The notes beneath the pieces were generated by a model. It did no database searches. It was given only the letters and a program-made list of their open reading frames with translations, and was not told the origin of the DNA. From assembly GCA_002490665.1 (NCBI GenBank), contig DKUL01000049.1, positions 31,193-95,192 of the forward strand: a DNA stretch of 64,000 nt. Direction: 5' to 3'. Source of the DNA: Lachnospiraceae bacterium UBA7205. GTDB taxonomy: Bacteria; Bacillota; Clostridia; Lachnospirales; Lachnospiraceae. The position numbers and the translations under genes were made by a program. Below, in pieces: positions 52,041 to 59,436 of the stretch; the stretch's first letter is position 1; each line of letters starts with the position of its first letter.

Positions 52041-53276
52041 TTAAGGGGCTGTAATTCCTTCGACCATCACATCAAGCTGCTCCTGGAGACCTTTCCCCGT
52101 CGGATTTCCTGCCAGAAGCTCCTCGGCAAACGCCGTGACAGGCTCCCAGTAATTGCCCCCGATACGCTGTACACAGGAGTATTCCGACTGCTCCAGCAGG
52201 GCGGTGATTGCCGGGGCACTCTGCACTTCCCCGGAAGACGCCGCGGCAATGTTCGATGGTCCCTGACCGCGCTTTGCAAAGCGCAGTTTCTGGTTTTCCT
52301 CACTTGTAATCCACTCCGCAAGCCTTGCCGCCCACTGCTTCCGTTCCGAGTAGGCATTGACGCCAATCAGTTTATAGCCGGAAAAGGACGCCATCTGAAC
52401 CTGCTGCCCGCCGCATTCGTACACTGGCAGCTTCGACGCGCCAAACCCGCCTCCCCAGGCCTCCTCCACCGCAACAGCATTCCATACGCCATTGACGCCC
52501 GCAATGATTGTGCCGTCACGGACGCCCTCGACAAATCCGGCATCATCCGTGCTGAGAAATCCCGGATGCGCCGCGATTTCGAGCATCGCCTGCGCCACAT
52601 CTGTGCCTTTTATCTTCCCATCCGTACTGTTCCATGTACAGTAGTTGGTAATCCCATCATCATTCAGTCCGACTGTCAGCCCCGTATTGCCAAACAGCGC
52701 ATACAGATACCACCCCGAAGACCAGTCCATCGAGACCTTTTTGCCATTTTCCGCGGCAATGTCGAGCATCCTGTCCAGGGAAGCGATATCCTCCTGCGAA
52801 AAATACTGCCTGTCATAGTAGAGGAAATATCCGTTGTCCGCCGTGAGCGGCAGGGCATATAACGTATCATTGACCGACGCCGCAAGCACCGCCTCCGGCA
52901 GATTTGACGCGCGCACCGCCTCCGCGTTTTCCACCGGATCCAGTGCGCCTGCCGCCACGAGTGTATTCAGCTGGTCATCCGCAAATGCAAATACATCCGC
53001 GCCATTTTCCAAATCCGCCATCAGCGCATTTGTACAGCTGCTCTCGCTCTGCGGCTGATATGTAATCTGAAAATCTGCCTGTCCGCGATACTGCTGCTCA
53101 AACCCGCCAATTATCTCGCGGAGCAGCTCCTCATCCTCCGCCGCACCCCAGACAGTCAAGCTGACCGTATCAGAATCGGGCGCCTGCACTTCCTCCAAAG
53201 GGGCGGGAGTATTTTTTTGACATCCAAACAATAATACGGTCAGTAAAAGAACCGGGGACAATATTTTTCGTTTCAT
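52041..53276 (-). CDS. Extracellular solute-binding lipoprotein (family 1)
   Basis: 411 residues. The signal peptide ends in lipobox LLFGC (Cys19). The mature part is the two-lobed fold of sugar-binding proteins of ABC importers (VSLTVWGAAEDEELL start, WSSGWYLYALFGN, YKLIGVNAYSERK late). No permease or ATPase gene is near; instead the chemoreceptor follows by 34 bases. It may serve as an external ligand sensor for taxis. A promoter precedes it. Confidence 0.88.
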   Translation of the reverse strand: MKRKILSPVLLLTVLLFGCQKNTPAPLEEVQAPDSDTVSLTVWGAAEDEELLREIIGGFEQQYRGQADFQITYQPQSESSCTNALMADLENGADVFAFADDQLNTLVAAGALDPVENAEAVRASNLPEAVLAASVNDTLYALPLTADNGYFLYYDRQYFSQEDIASLDRMLDIAAENGKKVSMDWSSGWYLYALFGNTGLTVGLNDDGITNYCTWNSTDGKIKGTDVAQAMLEIAAHPGFLSTDDAGFVEGVRDGTIIAGVNGVWNAVAVEEAWGGGFGASKLPVYECGGQQVQMASFSGYKLIGVNAYSERKQWAARLAEWITSEENQKLRFAKRGQGPSNIAAASSGEVQSAPAITALLEQSEYSCVQRIGGNYWEPVTAFAEELLAGNPTGKGLQEQLDVMVEGITAP

Positions 53277-53305
53277 GGCATTCTCCGTAACATGTTTTTT
53301 CTATA

Positions 53306-53334
53306 ATCATAGCATTTTGTGAAGGGATTTGCAA
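53306..53334 (-). promoter_or_regulatory. Promoter of the binding protein and chemoreceptor operon
   Basis: TTGCAA (53334-53329) and TATGAT (53311-53306) on the minus strand with 17 bases between, about 30 bases before the start codon. Confidence 0.6.
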
Positions 53335-53446
53335 TGTATACGACAGTCGAAAAGACGAACCGCTTTTCCCGCTCTTTTTTGTGCATAATGCCGTATTGAT
53401 TTTTTTACAACACTGTGGTAGTTTATAATGAATCCACACTACTTTT

Positions 53447-53719
53447 ATGGGAAATGTCCTTTCACACGAGTATAACCATATTTGCCGCCTGTATCCGCTG
53501 AAAAAGCTGACTGGCGCAGCCGTACTTTGTATTCACTGGTTCAATCCCATGGTCTGGGTAATGTATCCGCTTATAAACCGAGATATCGAATTAACATGCG
53601 ACGAAAATGTTGTGCGGCAGTTCGGCGAAAAATCCAGAGCTGCTTACTCGTTGATACGAATTAACATAGAAGATAAGAAAAGCGGTTTATTGCCATTTTG
53701 CAGCAGTTTCAGTAAAAAT
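53447..53719 (+). pseudogene. Internal fragment of a BlaR1/MecR1-type M56 metallopeptidase
   Basis: About 90 residues. VLSHEYNHICR is the zinc site (HExxH written HEYNH), followed by a membrane helix with IHWFNPMVW and then RDIELTCDENVVRQFGEKSR, all hallmarks of M56 peptidases. The N-terminal membrane part and the remaining C-terminus are missing. The AraC gene starts right after it, so only a fragment of the receptor remains. Confidence 0.8.
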
Positions 53720-53742
53720 ACAATAATTCAGGGGGGACATTT

Positions 53743-54528
53743 GTGGCAACGAACAATGTACAATACATCGGTCATTCGAATATGGGCATTGAATTGATTC
53801 TCTGTGAAAATTCAACCATTTCCTACCCTACACATAATCATGTTTCCGTGTTTACAACCGGCATTGTGTTGAAAGGCTCTATTGTGCTTACTACCAATAA
53901 TGATGTGGCAACTTACAAAAGCAATGAATCGTTTATCATTCCCCCTTATGTACCGCACAGTATTTGCGCCCCAAAAAACTACACGCTGCTGAGCTTATGC
54001 ATTGATAAAAATATTGCCGTACACTCCGACGCGGATAAAATACGGAGCAATATAATCACTCTGCTGACGAGCGCCTTACACACCCAAAAACACAATCAAT
54101 ACCAGACAGTACAATTATTGAATTGTCTAGACTTAGATACCGTGTTTCGCGAAATGAAAGCCTACAAGGACTGGCACTGCGGCAACCAAAATCCATTTAT
54201 CAAAAGCCTAAGAAATCAGCTGGAATTATATCCCGAGGATAAATTCAGCATCGAGGAAATGGCACAGAACGCTTATGTCAGTAAATACCATTTTATCCGA
54301 AGCTTTAAGGCAGAAGTGGGACTTACGCCGCATCAGTTCCAGCTTCAGAACCGCATCCGCAAAGCACAGCGGCTGATGCACCACACAGACACAATAACGG
54401 AAGTGGCTCTGACCACAGGTTTTTGCGACCAAAGCCACTTCACAAGGCAATTTGAAAAACAGGTCGGCATCTCCCCGCTGGCTTACAAATTATCCTCCCA
54501 AACAGTTCATATAGGGAGTATGGTCTAA
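53743..54528 (+). CDS. AraC-family regulator with N-terminal cupin
   Basis: 261 residues. Start GTG at 53743, six bases after GGGGGG. An N-terminal cupin-like sensor (about 10-110; PTHNHVSVF) is followed by a C-terminal double HTH (about 160-255) with FSIEEMAQNAYVSKYHFIRS and EVALTTGFCDQSHFTRQFEK. Possible target: the convergent cupin gene or its own promoter. Effector unknown. Confidence 0.9.
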   Translation: MATNNVQYIGHSNMGIELILCENSTISYPTHNHVSVFTTGIVLKGSIVLTTNNDVATYKSNESFIIPPYVPHSICAPKNYTLLSLCIDKNIAVHSDADKIRSNIITLLTSALHTQKHNQYQTVQLLNCLDLDTVFREMKAYKDWHCGNQNPFIKSLRNQLELYPEDKFSIEEMAQNAYVSKYHFIRSFKAEVGLTPHQFQLQNRIRKAQRLMHHTDTITEVALTTGFCDQSHFTRQFEKQVGISPLAYKLSSQTVHIGSMV

Positions 54529-54920
54529 CACAGCGCAGGCATAAACTTTGCGAACAGGAAAAGCCCTTCCTCCCCTGCAATGACTTCGTGTGGTACTCCG
54601 ATGGGGAAAATAGAAATTACGCCGGGTTCATAGGACATCTCCGCTCCGTTGTTCACGCATACGCCTGCACCGGAAATGACCTCATGCGTTTCTAACTGCT
54701 TCTCATGGATATGACTGCCAATCCTCTTATTGGGTGCTATCCGCACAAGGTGGAAGCTGAACTGCCCATCCGTCTTTTCGGATGTGACAATATGTTTTAA
54801 CGCCACCCCCTCAAAAACAGGATGCGCAGACCACCCAATCGTGTCAAAGGCAACGGCGGCATCCGGCAAAAGCAGCTTTCCTCCCTCATTAAATTTTTCA
54901 AACAGATTTTTGTAATCCAT
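54525..54920 (-). CDS. Small cupin-domain protein
   Basis: 131 residues, one cupin barrel with HIHEKQLETHEVISG, the metal-binding His and Glu residues of motif one. The late FPIGVPHEVIAGEEG is motif two. Start MDYKNLF follows AAGGAAG. It converges with the AraC gene and overlaps it by four bases. Reaction unknown. Confidence 0.87.
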   Translation of the reverse strand: MDYKNLFEKFNEGGKLLLPDAAVAFDTIGWSAHPVFEGVALKHIVTSEKTDGQFSFHLVRIAPNKRIGSHIHEKQLETHEVISGAGVCVNNGAEMSYEPGVISIFPIGVPHEVIAGEEGLFLFAKFMPALC

Positions 54921-55174
54921 TCTCAGCACTTCCTTCCAAATATTATTGGCAGTGTCCCTGCCTGCTTATATCATAGCAACAGGCTTAAAATCTGTATTGT
55001 AAAAAATTGCGGAATAGAAAACTGCCACTGTGTCCTTTTTTCTGTTCCTCATAAACTTTCCAGTCATTCAATTTTATCATTTCAAATTCAAATATTCCAT
55101 CTTCATTTCGCCAAAACATAAACCTTATATGATATACCTCAGATTTGACTTAAGACACACTACAAAATATTGCA

Positions 55175-55203
55175 TTGTGCTCCAGTCAGGTACATGCTAT
55201 AAT
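55175..55203 (+). promoter_or_regulatory. Promoter of the first GNAT gene
   Basis: TTGTGC and a perfect TATAAT 17 bases apart, about 44 bases before the ATG at 55247. The rest of 54921-55174 shows nothing recognisable. Confidence 0.6.
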
Positions 55204-55246
55204 TTTAGTGTTATTGGAAGCCGTATTCCTAAGGGAGGACACGCAA

Positions 55247-55774
55247 ATGAATGAAAAAACATATGAAATAAATTCTGTAGCCTATCAGATACGGATAATA
55301 GAAAAAAGCGATTTGGACAGCTTATTGCTGGTCAAAAATGATGTTTCGGTACACACGGACAGATTTCGGCAGCAGGATGGTGGCAAGGCTGTTTATTTCG
55401 GCGCGTTTATCAATAACCTTGCTGTCGGATATGTACTGCTGTCTTTGGAGAACAAAGAAGATGTGATGTCATACACAAATCATGAAAAATGCGCGGATAT
55501 GATTGACTTGCTTATCATAGCACCTTTAAGGAATTATGGCATCGGTTCCCGGCTGGCGCTGGCGTGCGAGGAATATTGCAGGCAAAATGAAATCCCCTAT
55601 CTGGGACTTGATGTGAATCCGGCAGACAACCCCGCAGCCCAAAGACTGTATGAACGATTAGGCTATCAAGCAGTAGGTGCACTGCACCTGGACGGTGTAT
55701 ATGACTACACGGACTCCCAGGGAAACCAAGGTAAATACGAGGACTGGTGTATTGATATGGTAAAACGAGTGTAG
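55247..55774 (+). CDS. GNAT-family N-acetyltransferase
   Basis: 175 residues. Acetyl-CoA binding motif A is seen as LLIIAPLRNYGIGSRLALACE, and NPADNPAAQRLYERLGYQ is motif B. Start MNEKTYE follows GGGAGG at eight bases. Substrate unknown. A second GNAT gene follows after 49 bases. Confidence 0.88.
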   Translation: MNEKTYEINSVAYQIRIIEKSDLDSLLLVKNDVSVHTDRFRQQDGGKAVYFGAFINNLAVGYVLLSLENKEDVMSYTNHEKCADMIDLLIIAPLRNYGIGSRLALACEEYCRQNEIPYLGLDVNPADNPAAQRLYERLGYQAVGALHLDGVYDYTDSQGNQGKYEDWCIDMVKRV

Positions 55775-55823
55775 CCTTGTATTTACCATCATAAAATAAT
55801 TCCGGAAAGGTACTGATACTGTT

Positions 55824-56489
55824 ATGAATATTTCCATCCGAACTGAACAGGAACAAGATTATCGAATTGTTGAAGCCCTCACAAGGGCTGCTTTTTCATA
55901 TCCCGAGCGAATCGCGCGGGGTGGCATTGGATGCCCGTATGAACACTGGATGGTTCATGCGCTGCGAAAGCGGGACGGTATTTTGGGATTAAGTCTGGTC
56001 GCAGAAATTGACGCCATCGGATTACAGGATTCCCAGAACAATTCCGGCAGTCAAATCGCCGGACATATTATCTGTAGCAACGCAGAAGTGCGAACCCCGG
56101 ACGGCGCCATCCCGGTTTTGAATTTCGGACCTTTAAGCGTATTGCCTGCATATCAGGGACAGGGCATTGGAAAAGCGCTTATAAAGCATATGATATGCAA
56201 AGCATCCAAACTCGGATATGGGGCAATCTTATTTTTTGGCAGGCCGGAATATTATCCCCAGTTCGGTTTTAAAGAAGCTTCCACATGGCAGATTACTGAC
56301 GCAAATGGGCAGCAATATCCGGCATTCATGGGCATGGAGCTTATCCCTGGTTATCTGCTCCATGCCAAAGGCGGAAAATTCCATGAGTCAGATATCTATG
56401 ACGATGCCCGGAACCGCAACGAAGTGTTGGCATTCGACAGGAAAATGATGCACACAGCCACTTCCAAACACCTCAATGCGGAAAAATAA
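55824..56489 (+). CDS. GNAT-family N-acetyltransferase (second)
   Basis: 221 residues. Motif A reads LSVLPAYQGQGIGKALIKHM, and FFGRPEYYPQFGFKEAS is the YhbS-like late motif. Relatives of the YhbS group modify small molecules or proteins. It follows the first GNAT gene and converges with the XRE gene, overlapping its end by 17 bases. Confidence 0.88.
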   Translation: MNISIRTEQEQDYRIVEALTRAAFSYPERIARGGIGCPYEHWMVHALRKRDGILGLSLVAEIDAIGLQDSQNNSGSQIAGHIICSNAEVRTPDGAIPVLNFGPLSVLPAYQGQGIGKALIKHMICKASKLGYGAILFFGRPEYYPQFGFKEASTWQITDANGQQYPAFMGMELIPGYLLHAKGGKFHESDIYDDARNRNEVLAFDRKMMHTATSKHLNAEK

Positions 56490-56676
56490 AAATCTCTTCA
56501 ATCGGCGTATCCACCGCCCGCGATATGTCGATTGCAAGCTTCAGCGAAGGATTATACTGTGCTTTCTCAAGGCGCATAATGGTCTCCCTGCGCACCCCGA
56601 CCTGCGCCGCCAGCTCCTCCTGCGTCAGCTCCTTCAGCTGCCTGTATTTTTTTAATCTGCACTCAAAATCTGGCAT
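56473..56676 (-). CDS. Small XRE-type regulator (Cro/CI HTH)
   Basis: 67 residues, one HTH of the XRE group (LKEYRQLKELTQEELAAQ-type start, VGVRRETIMRLEKAQYNPS). This is the short form found next to DUF3796 membrane proteins. Three bases after that gene. It likely binds the inverted repeat at 57418-57454. Confidence 0.92.
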   Translation of the reverse strand: MPDFECRLKKYRQLKELTQEELAAQVGVRRETIMRLEKAQYNPSLKLAIDISRAVDTPIEEIFIFPH

Positions 56677-56679
56677 GTC

Positions 56680-57366
56680 CTACTCCTCACTTTCGTCAAG
56701 CAGTTCTTCATGGTCATATCGGTACAGCAGATACTCGCCAAGAAAAATGTCGGCAGCAATGGAACATGATACTGCAACCCCAAGGAATATCAGCCTTGCA
56801 TCCATGGTTTTCAAAAGCCTTCCCTCTGCTGCACACAGTAATAACATGGACACGAAGATGCTGTCCAGCGCGAAGCCGTGCGCTTTCAGCTGTGCCTTAC
56901 ACTTATTTTCCTCATATCGCTCATCCTTGAGCGTATTCGACATTTTTCCCTCATAGAAAAAGCCGAAGAAACCAAAAAAGATGAAAAAGAAAAATGGGGC
57001 AATCTTTCCCTCCGCGCTGTATGTCCAAAATCCCATAAACCCTAAAAATCCCATCAGTCCCATAATACCGAATCTGGGGTTAATCCTTCTGGTGACACGT
57101 GCCGCGGCATCCCTCTTTCCCTTGACATAGCCTAGTCCGAACAGGAAAAACAGGTACAGAACCATGCATCCGACCGCTATAAGCATCGGCAAATCCCTGA
57201 CCGTAAATTCATACGGCATCTCCATCGGCACAACCAGCCGCGAGTCGTTAAATGTAACCGCGTACCATGATGCGCCAATTACCATTAACAGACAGACAAT
57301 GCCCATGCCAATGATAATCCTCACGTTTTTCTTCTTTGCTTCTTTTTCCTTAACTTCCTTTTTCAT
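56680..57366 (-). CDS. DUF3796 membrane protein
   Basis: 228 residues, a basic/acidic N-terminus and about six transmembrane helices, with a striking Phe-rich segment (APFFFFIFFGFFGFFYEGKM). It fits DUF3796, found beside small XRE regulators in Firmicutes. Start ATG follows AAGGAGG at five bases. Function unknown; perhaps a membrane sensor for the regulator. Confidence 0.82.
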   Translation of the reverse strand: MKKEVKEKEAKKKNVRIIIGMGIVCLLMVIGASWYAVTFNDSRLVVPMEMPYEFTVRDLPMLIAVGCMVLYLFFLFGLGYVKGKRDAAARVTRRINPRFGIMGLMGFLGFMGFWTYSAEGKIAPFFFFIFFGFFGFFYEGKMSNTLKDERYEENKCKAQLKAHGFALDSIFVSMLLLCAAEGRLLKTMDARLIFLGVAVSCSIAADIFLGEYLLYRYDHEELLDESEE

Positions 57367-57417
57367 AAAAACCTCCTTGACCCTGAATATTCCATTTGGT
57401 TTCACTGCTGTTAAAAA

Positions 57418-57473
57418 GTGATATATTTGTATCTCAATGAGACAAATATATCACCTATTATAACGAATGTCAA
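57418..57473 (-). promoter_or_regulatory. Promoter and operator of the DUF3796-XRE operon
   Basis: TTGACA (57473-57468) and TATATT (57450-57445), 17 bases apart. The -10 lies inside a 37-base inverted repeat with GTGATATATTTGT and ACAAATATATCAC arms (57418-57454), the likely XRE operator. Confidence 0.8.
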
Positions 57474-57551
57474 CACCAAAAAATAATTTTTAAATATCCT
57501 TATCTTCTCATACAAAGCCGAATTGGCGGCGATACTGACTTCAAACACGCT

Positions 57552-57842
57552 CTAATGTCTGATAAGGTCATCACTTCCCGCAAATACTTCTGTCATCATC
57601 AGAACGCCCAGCCGGAAACCAGCAATAAACCGTTCTGTTGCATAATTCAGATTCACGCTGTCACTTGTATTTTTCAGATTCTGAAATGTCTCTTTGTCCT
57701 CGTCACTTAACGCCTCCTCAAAGACAGTCCTGAGTTTTCCAAGTTTTATCATTTCCTGTGACGTTTCAGAATCATGGTCTATAGGCCGTTTCACCAATTG
57801 GAGATTCTCGTCGGCTAAAGCCTCCAATATTTTTCGTATCAT
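57552..57842 (-). CDS. DUF6809-like small protein
   Basis: 96 residues. No signal or membrane segment; helical, with an acidic middle (LSDEDKETFQNLKNTSDSV) and FIAGFRLGVLMMTEV near the end. It matches my memory of DUF6809, common in Lachnospiraceae and of unknown role. Start MIRKILEAL follows GAGAGG at eight bases. Own promoter at 57876-57904. Confidence 0.7.
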   Translation of the reverse strand: MIRKILEALADENLQLVKRPIDHDSETSQEMIKLGKLRTVFEEALSDEDKETFQNLKNTSDSVNLNYATERFIAGFRLGVLMMTEVFAGSDDLIRH

Positions 57843-57875
57843 AGTTTTATCCTCTCTTTCCAAATAATTAATTTT

Positions 57876-57904
57876 ATTATAGATGAAATAAACTGTATTT
57901 TCAA
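57876..57904 (-). promoter_or_regulatory. Promoter of the DUF6809-like gene
   Basis: TTGAAA (57904-57899) and TATAAT (57881-57876) on the minus strand with 17 bases between. Confidence 0.75.
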
Positions 57905-58018
57905 ATTTTTAAATGCTGCTAAATCTAACAGAACAGACAAATGAATGCCTTTTGCAAACTTTAATGACATGAAATATACTTGACATTCAGAAACCGGATA
58001 TATCATTAATCGAGCAGG

Positions 58019-58062
58019 GAAAAGGCGGCCGAAACCATCTTTAAGTTTCTGCCGCCTTTTTA
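58019..58062 (-). terminator. Terminator overlapping the end of the 373-residue gene
   Basis: AAAAGGCGGCAGAAAC pairs with GTTTCGGCCGCCTTTT on the minus strand. The stem includes the last codons and stop (58041) of the gene. Confidence 0.8.
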
Positions 58063-59162
58063 TTTTTCTCTCCTGAACAATAAGCATTCTGTTCTTTTTC
58101 CACTCTTATTCCAATATTGATTAATTCCCTAAAAGCTGTTTCCTTTATGAAGCCATATGCTTCGGGGCAATGCTGTTTGAACTCTGACTCACATTTTCTG
58201 CAAATATCATTTACCAAATCCCCACACTGTTCAAAAATGATGTTTACATCTGCTAATCCTTTTCTATCGCTTATCATAGGAGGATCCTCTGCTCTTTCCA
58301 AACTGTCGATACATTCCTGCAATTTATGCCTGATGTCAGATTTTTCAATCCCTGTAAGCTTCTTTCCTTTATTAATAATAGCTGCCCATTTATCATTCCA
58401 CTTCTTTATTAAGTCATACTGAACTATATAAATATCCTGCCATGGATTGTCACATTGTTCACGCCAAACAAAAATTTTTTTCTCAAAATACTCTCTTTGC
58501 AGGTTATTTATATAATAGGAATCTACCTTTCTTTCTACTTCATATCTTCGCTGATAGTAGTTATTTCCCCTTTTCAACCATTGAGCTGCATCGAAATCGT
58601 CAGATAATATTGTATTCATCTCCTCAGCTATACGCTGAATTTTACTGCAAATTTTAACAATCCGTTTATTATCTTGAAAATCATTGATAATTTCCTGTAT
58701 ATTGGTTACATTAAGTGATCTTTTCAGATCATAAAGTTTTGATAGTGAATCCTGCTCATCTCTCAATATCATATCTTCAACGCCTCTGCATACAGGTAAA
58801 ATATCAGCAAGAATTTGCTTTACTTCGTCTCTGTCTTTTTCCGTCATAATTATTTTGGTTTCTTTGAAGATACAGAATAACCTTTTTATTTGATCTGGCG
58901 TATTATCACTATCCCTAAATATATAGTTCCGCCCATCAGGCATTCGAGAATCAGGTTGTATGTCTGACTTTGAATCAGCAATAGTGGTATGCGTATTTTT
59001 ATAAAATCTGACCTCTTCTTCATTAAAATTCATCTGTAATAAGATAGACTTAAATTTTCTTGAAATATAATCTGCTTTCTTTTTTACGTCCTCTCCCTCA
59101 GAACCCCATTCCTTTGCAATATCTGCCGACGCCCAAAAGTAATCTCCCAAATTTCCAGGCAT
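58041..59162 (-). CDS. Hypothetical soluble helical protein
   Basis: 373 residues from MPGNLGDYFW, chosen because GGAG is eight bases before this ATG. Mostly alpha-helical and charged, with no signal or membrane segment. A Trp-containing start (DYFWASADIAKEWG) could be a small adaptor helix; the middle (about 120-200) suggests coiled coils. AT-richer than the core genes, like the rest of 57.5-64 kb. No family recognised. It lies downstream of the small peptide and CFITSA gene, on the same strand. Confidence 0.65.
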   Translation of the reverse strand: MPGNLGDYFWASADIAKEWGSEGEDVKKKADYISRKFKSILLQMNFNEEEVRFYKNTHTTIADSKSDIQPDSRMPDGRNYIFRDSDNTPDQIKRLFCIFKETKIIMTEKDRDEVKQILADILPVCRGVEDMILRDEQDSLSKLYDLKRSLNVTNIQEIINDFQDNKRIVKICSKIQRIAEEMNTILSDDFDAAQWLKRGNNYYQRRYEVERKVDSYYINNLQREYFEKKIFVWREQCDNPWQDIYIVQYDLIKKWNDKWAAIINKGKKLTGIEKSDIRHKLQECIDSLERAEDPPMISDRKGLADVNIIFEQCGDLVNDICRKCESEFKQHCPEAYGFIKETAFRELINIGIRVEKEQNAYCSGEKNKKAAET

Positions 59163-59306
59163 TAAAACATCTCCATTCACTTTTCTTCATAAAAACGGTC
59201 ATTTAAATTTTGACATTCATTATAATATCTCTTTTTATAAAAAATGTCCATATTTATGTATCATGATAAAATCCTGCAATCATGGCATCGTATCTAAATT
59301 TTTCTG

Positions 59307-59348
59307 ATACCGTGGTATCACTGGATTCATTCATGAATACCACGGTAT
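59307..59348. repeat. Perfect 12-base inverted repeat
   Basis: ATACCGTGGTAT and ATACCACGGTAT flank 18 bases, right after the stop of the 25-codon ORF. No strong T tract follows, so it may be a processing hairpin or a weak terminator. The remaining 59163-59306 interval shows nothing clear. Confidence 0.6.
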
Positions 59349-59351
59349 GCG

Positions 59352-59429
59352 TCATTTCTCTTTTTGTGATAAAGCTTCTATAATAACTGCCAGCGCTCCC
59401 ACCACAATCCCTGCCAGTATTTTATTCAT
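59352..59429 (-). CDS. Putative 25-residue hydrophobic peptide
   Basis: Starts seven bases after the stop of the CFITSA gene and encodes MNKILAGIVVGALAVIIEAL followed by SQKEK. One transmembrane helix with a charged tail is predicted, resembling type I toxin peptides or small membrane regulators. The ribosome site is weak (GGTG). It could be a real last gene of the operon. Confidence 0.4.
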   Translation of the reverse strand: MNKILAGIVVGALAVIIEALSQKEK

Positions 59430-59436
59430 CTATCAT

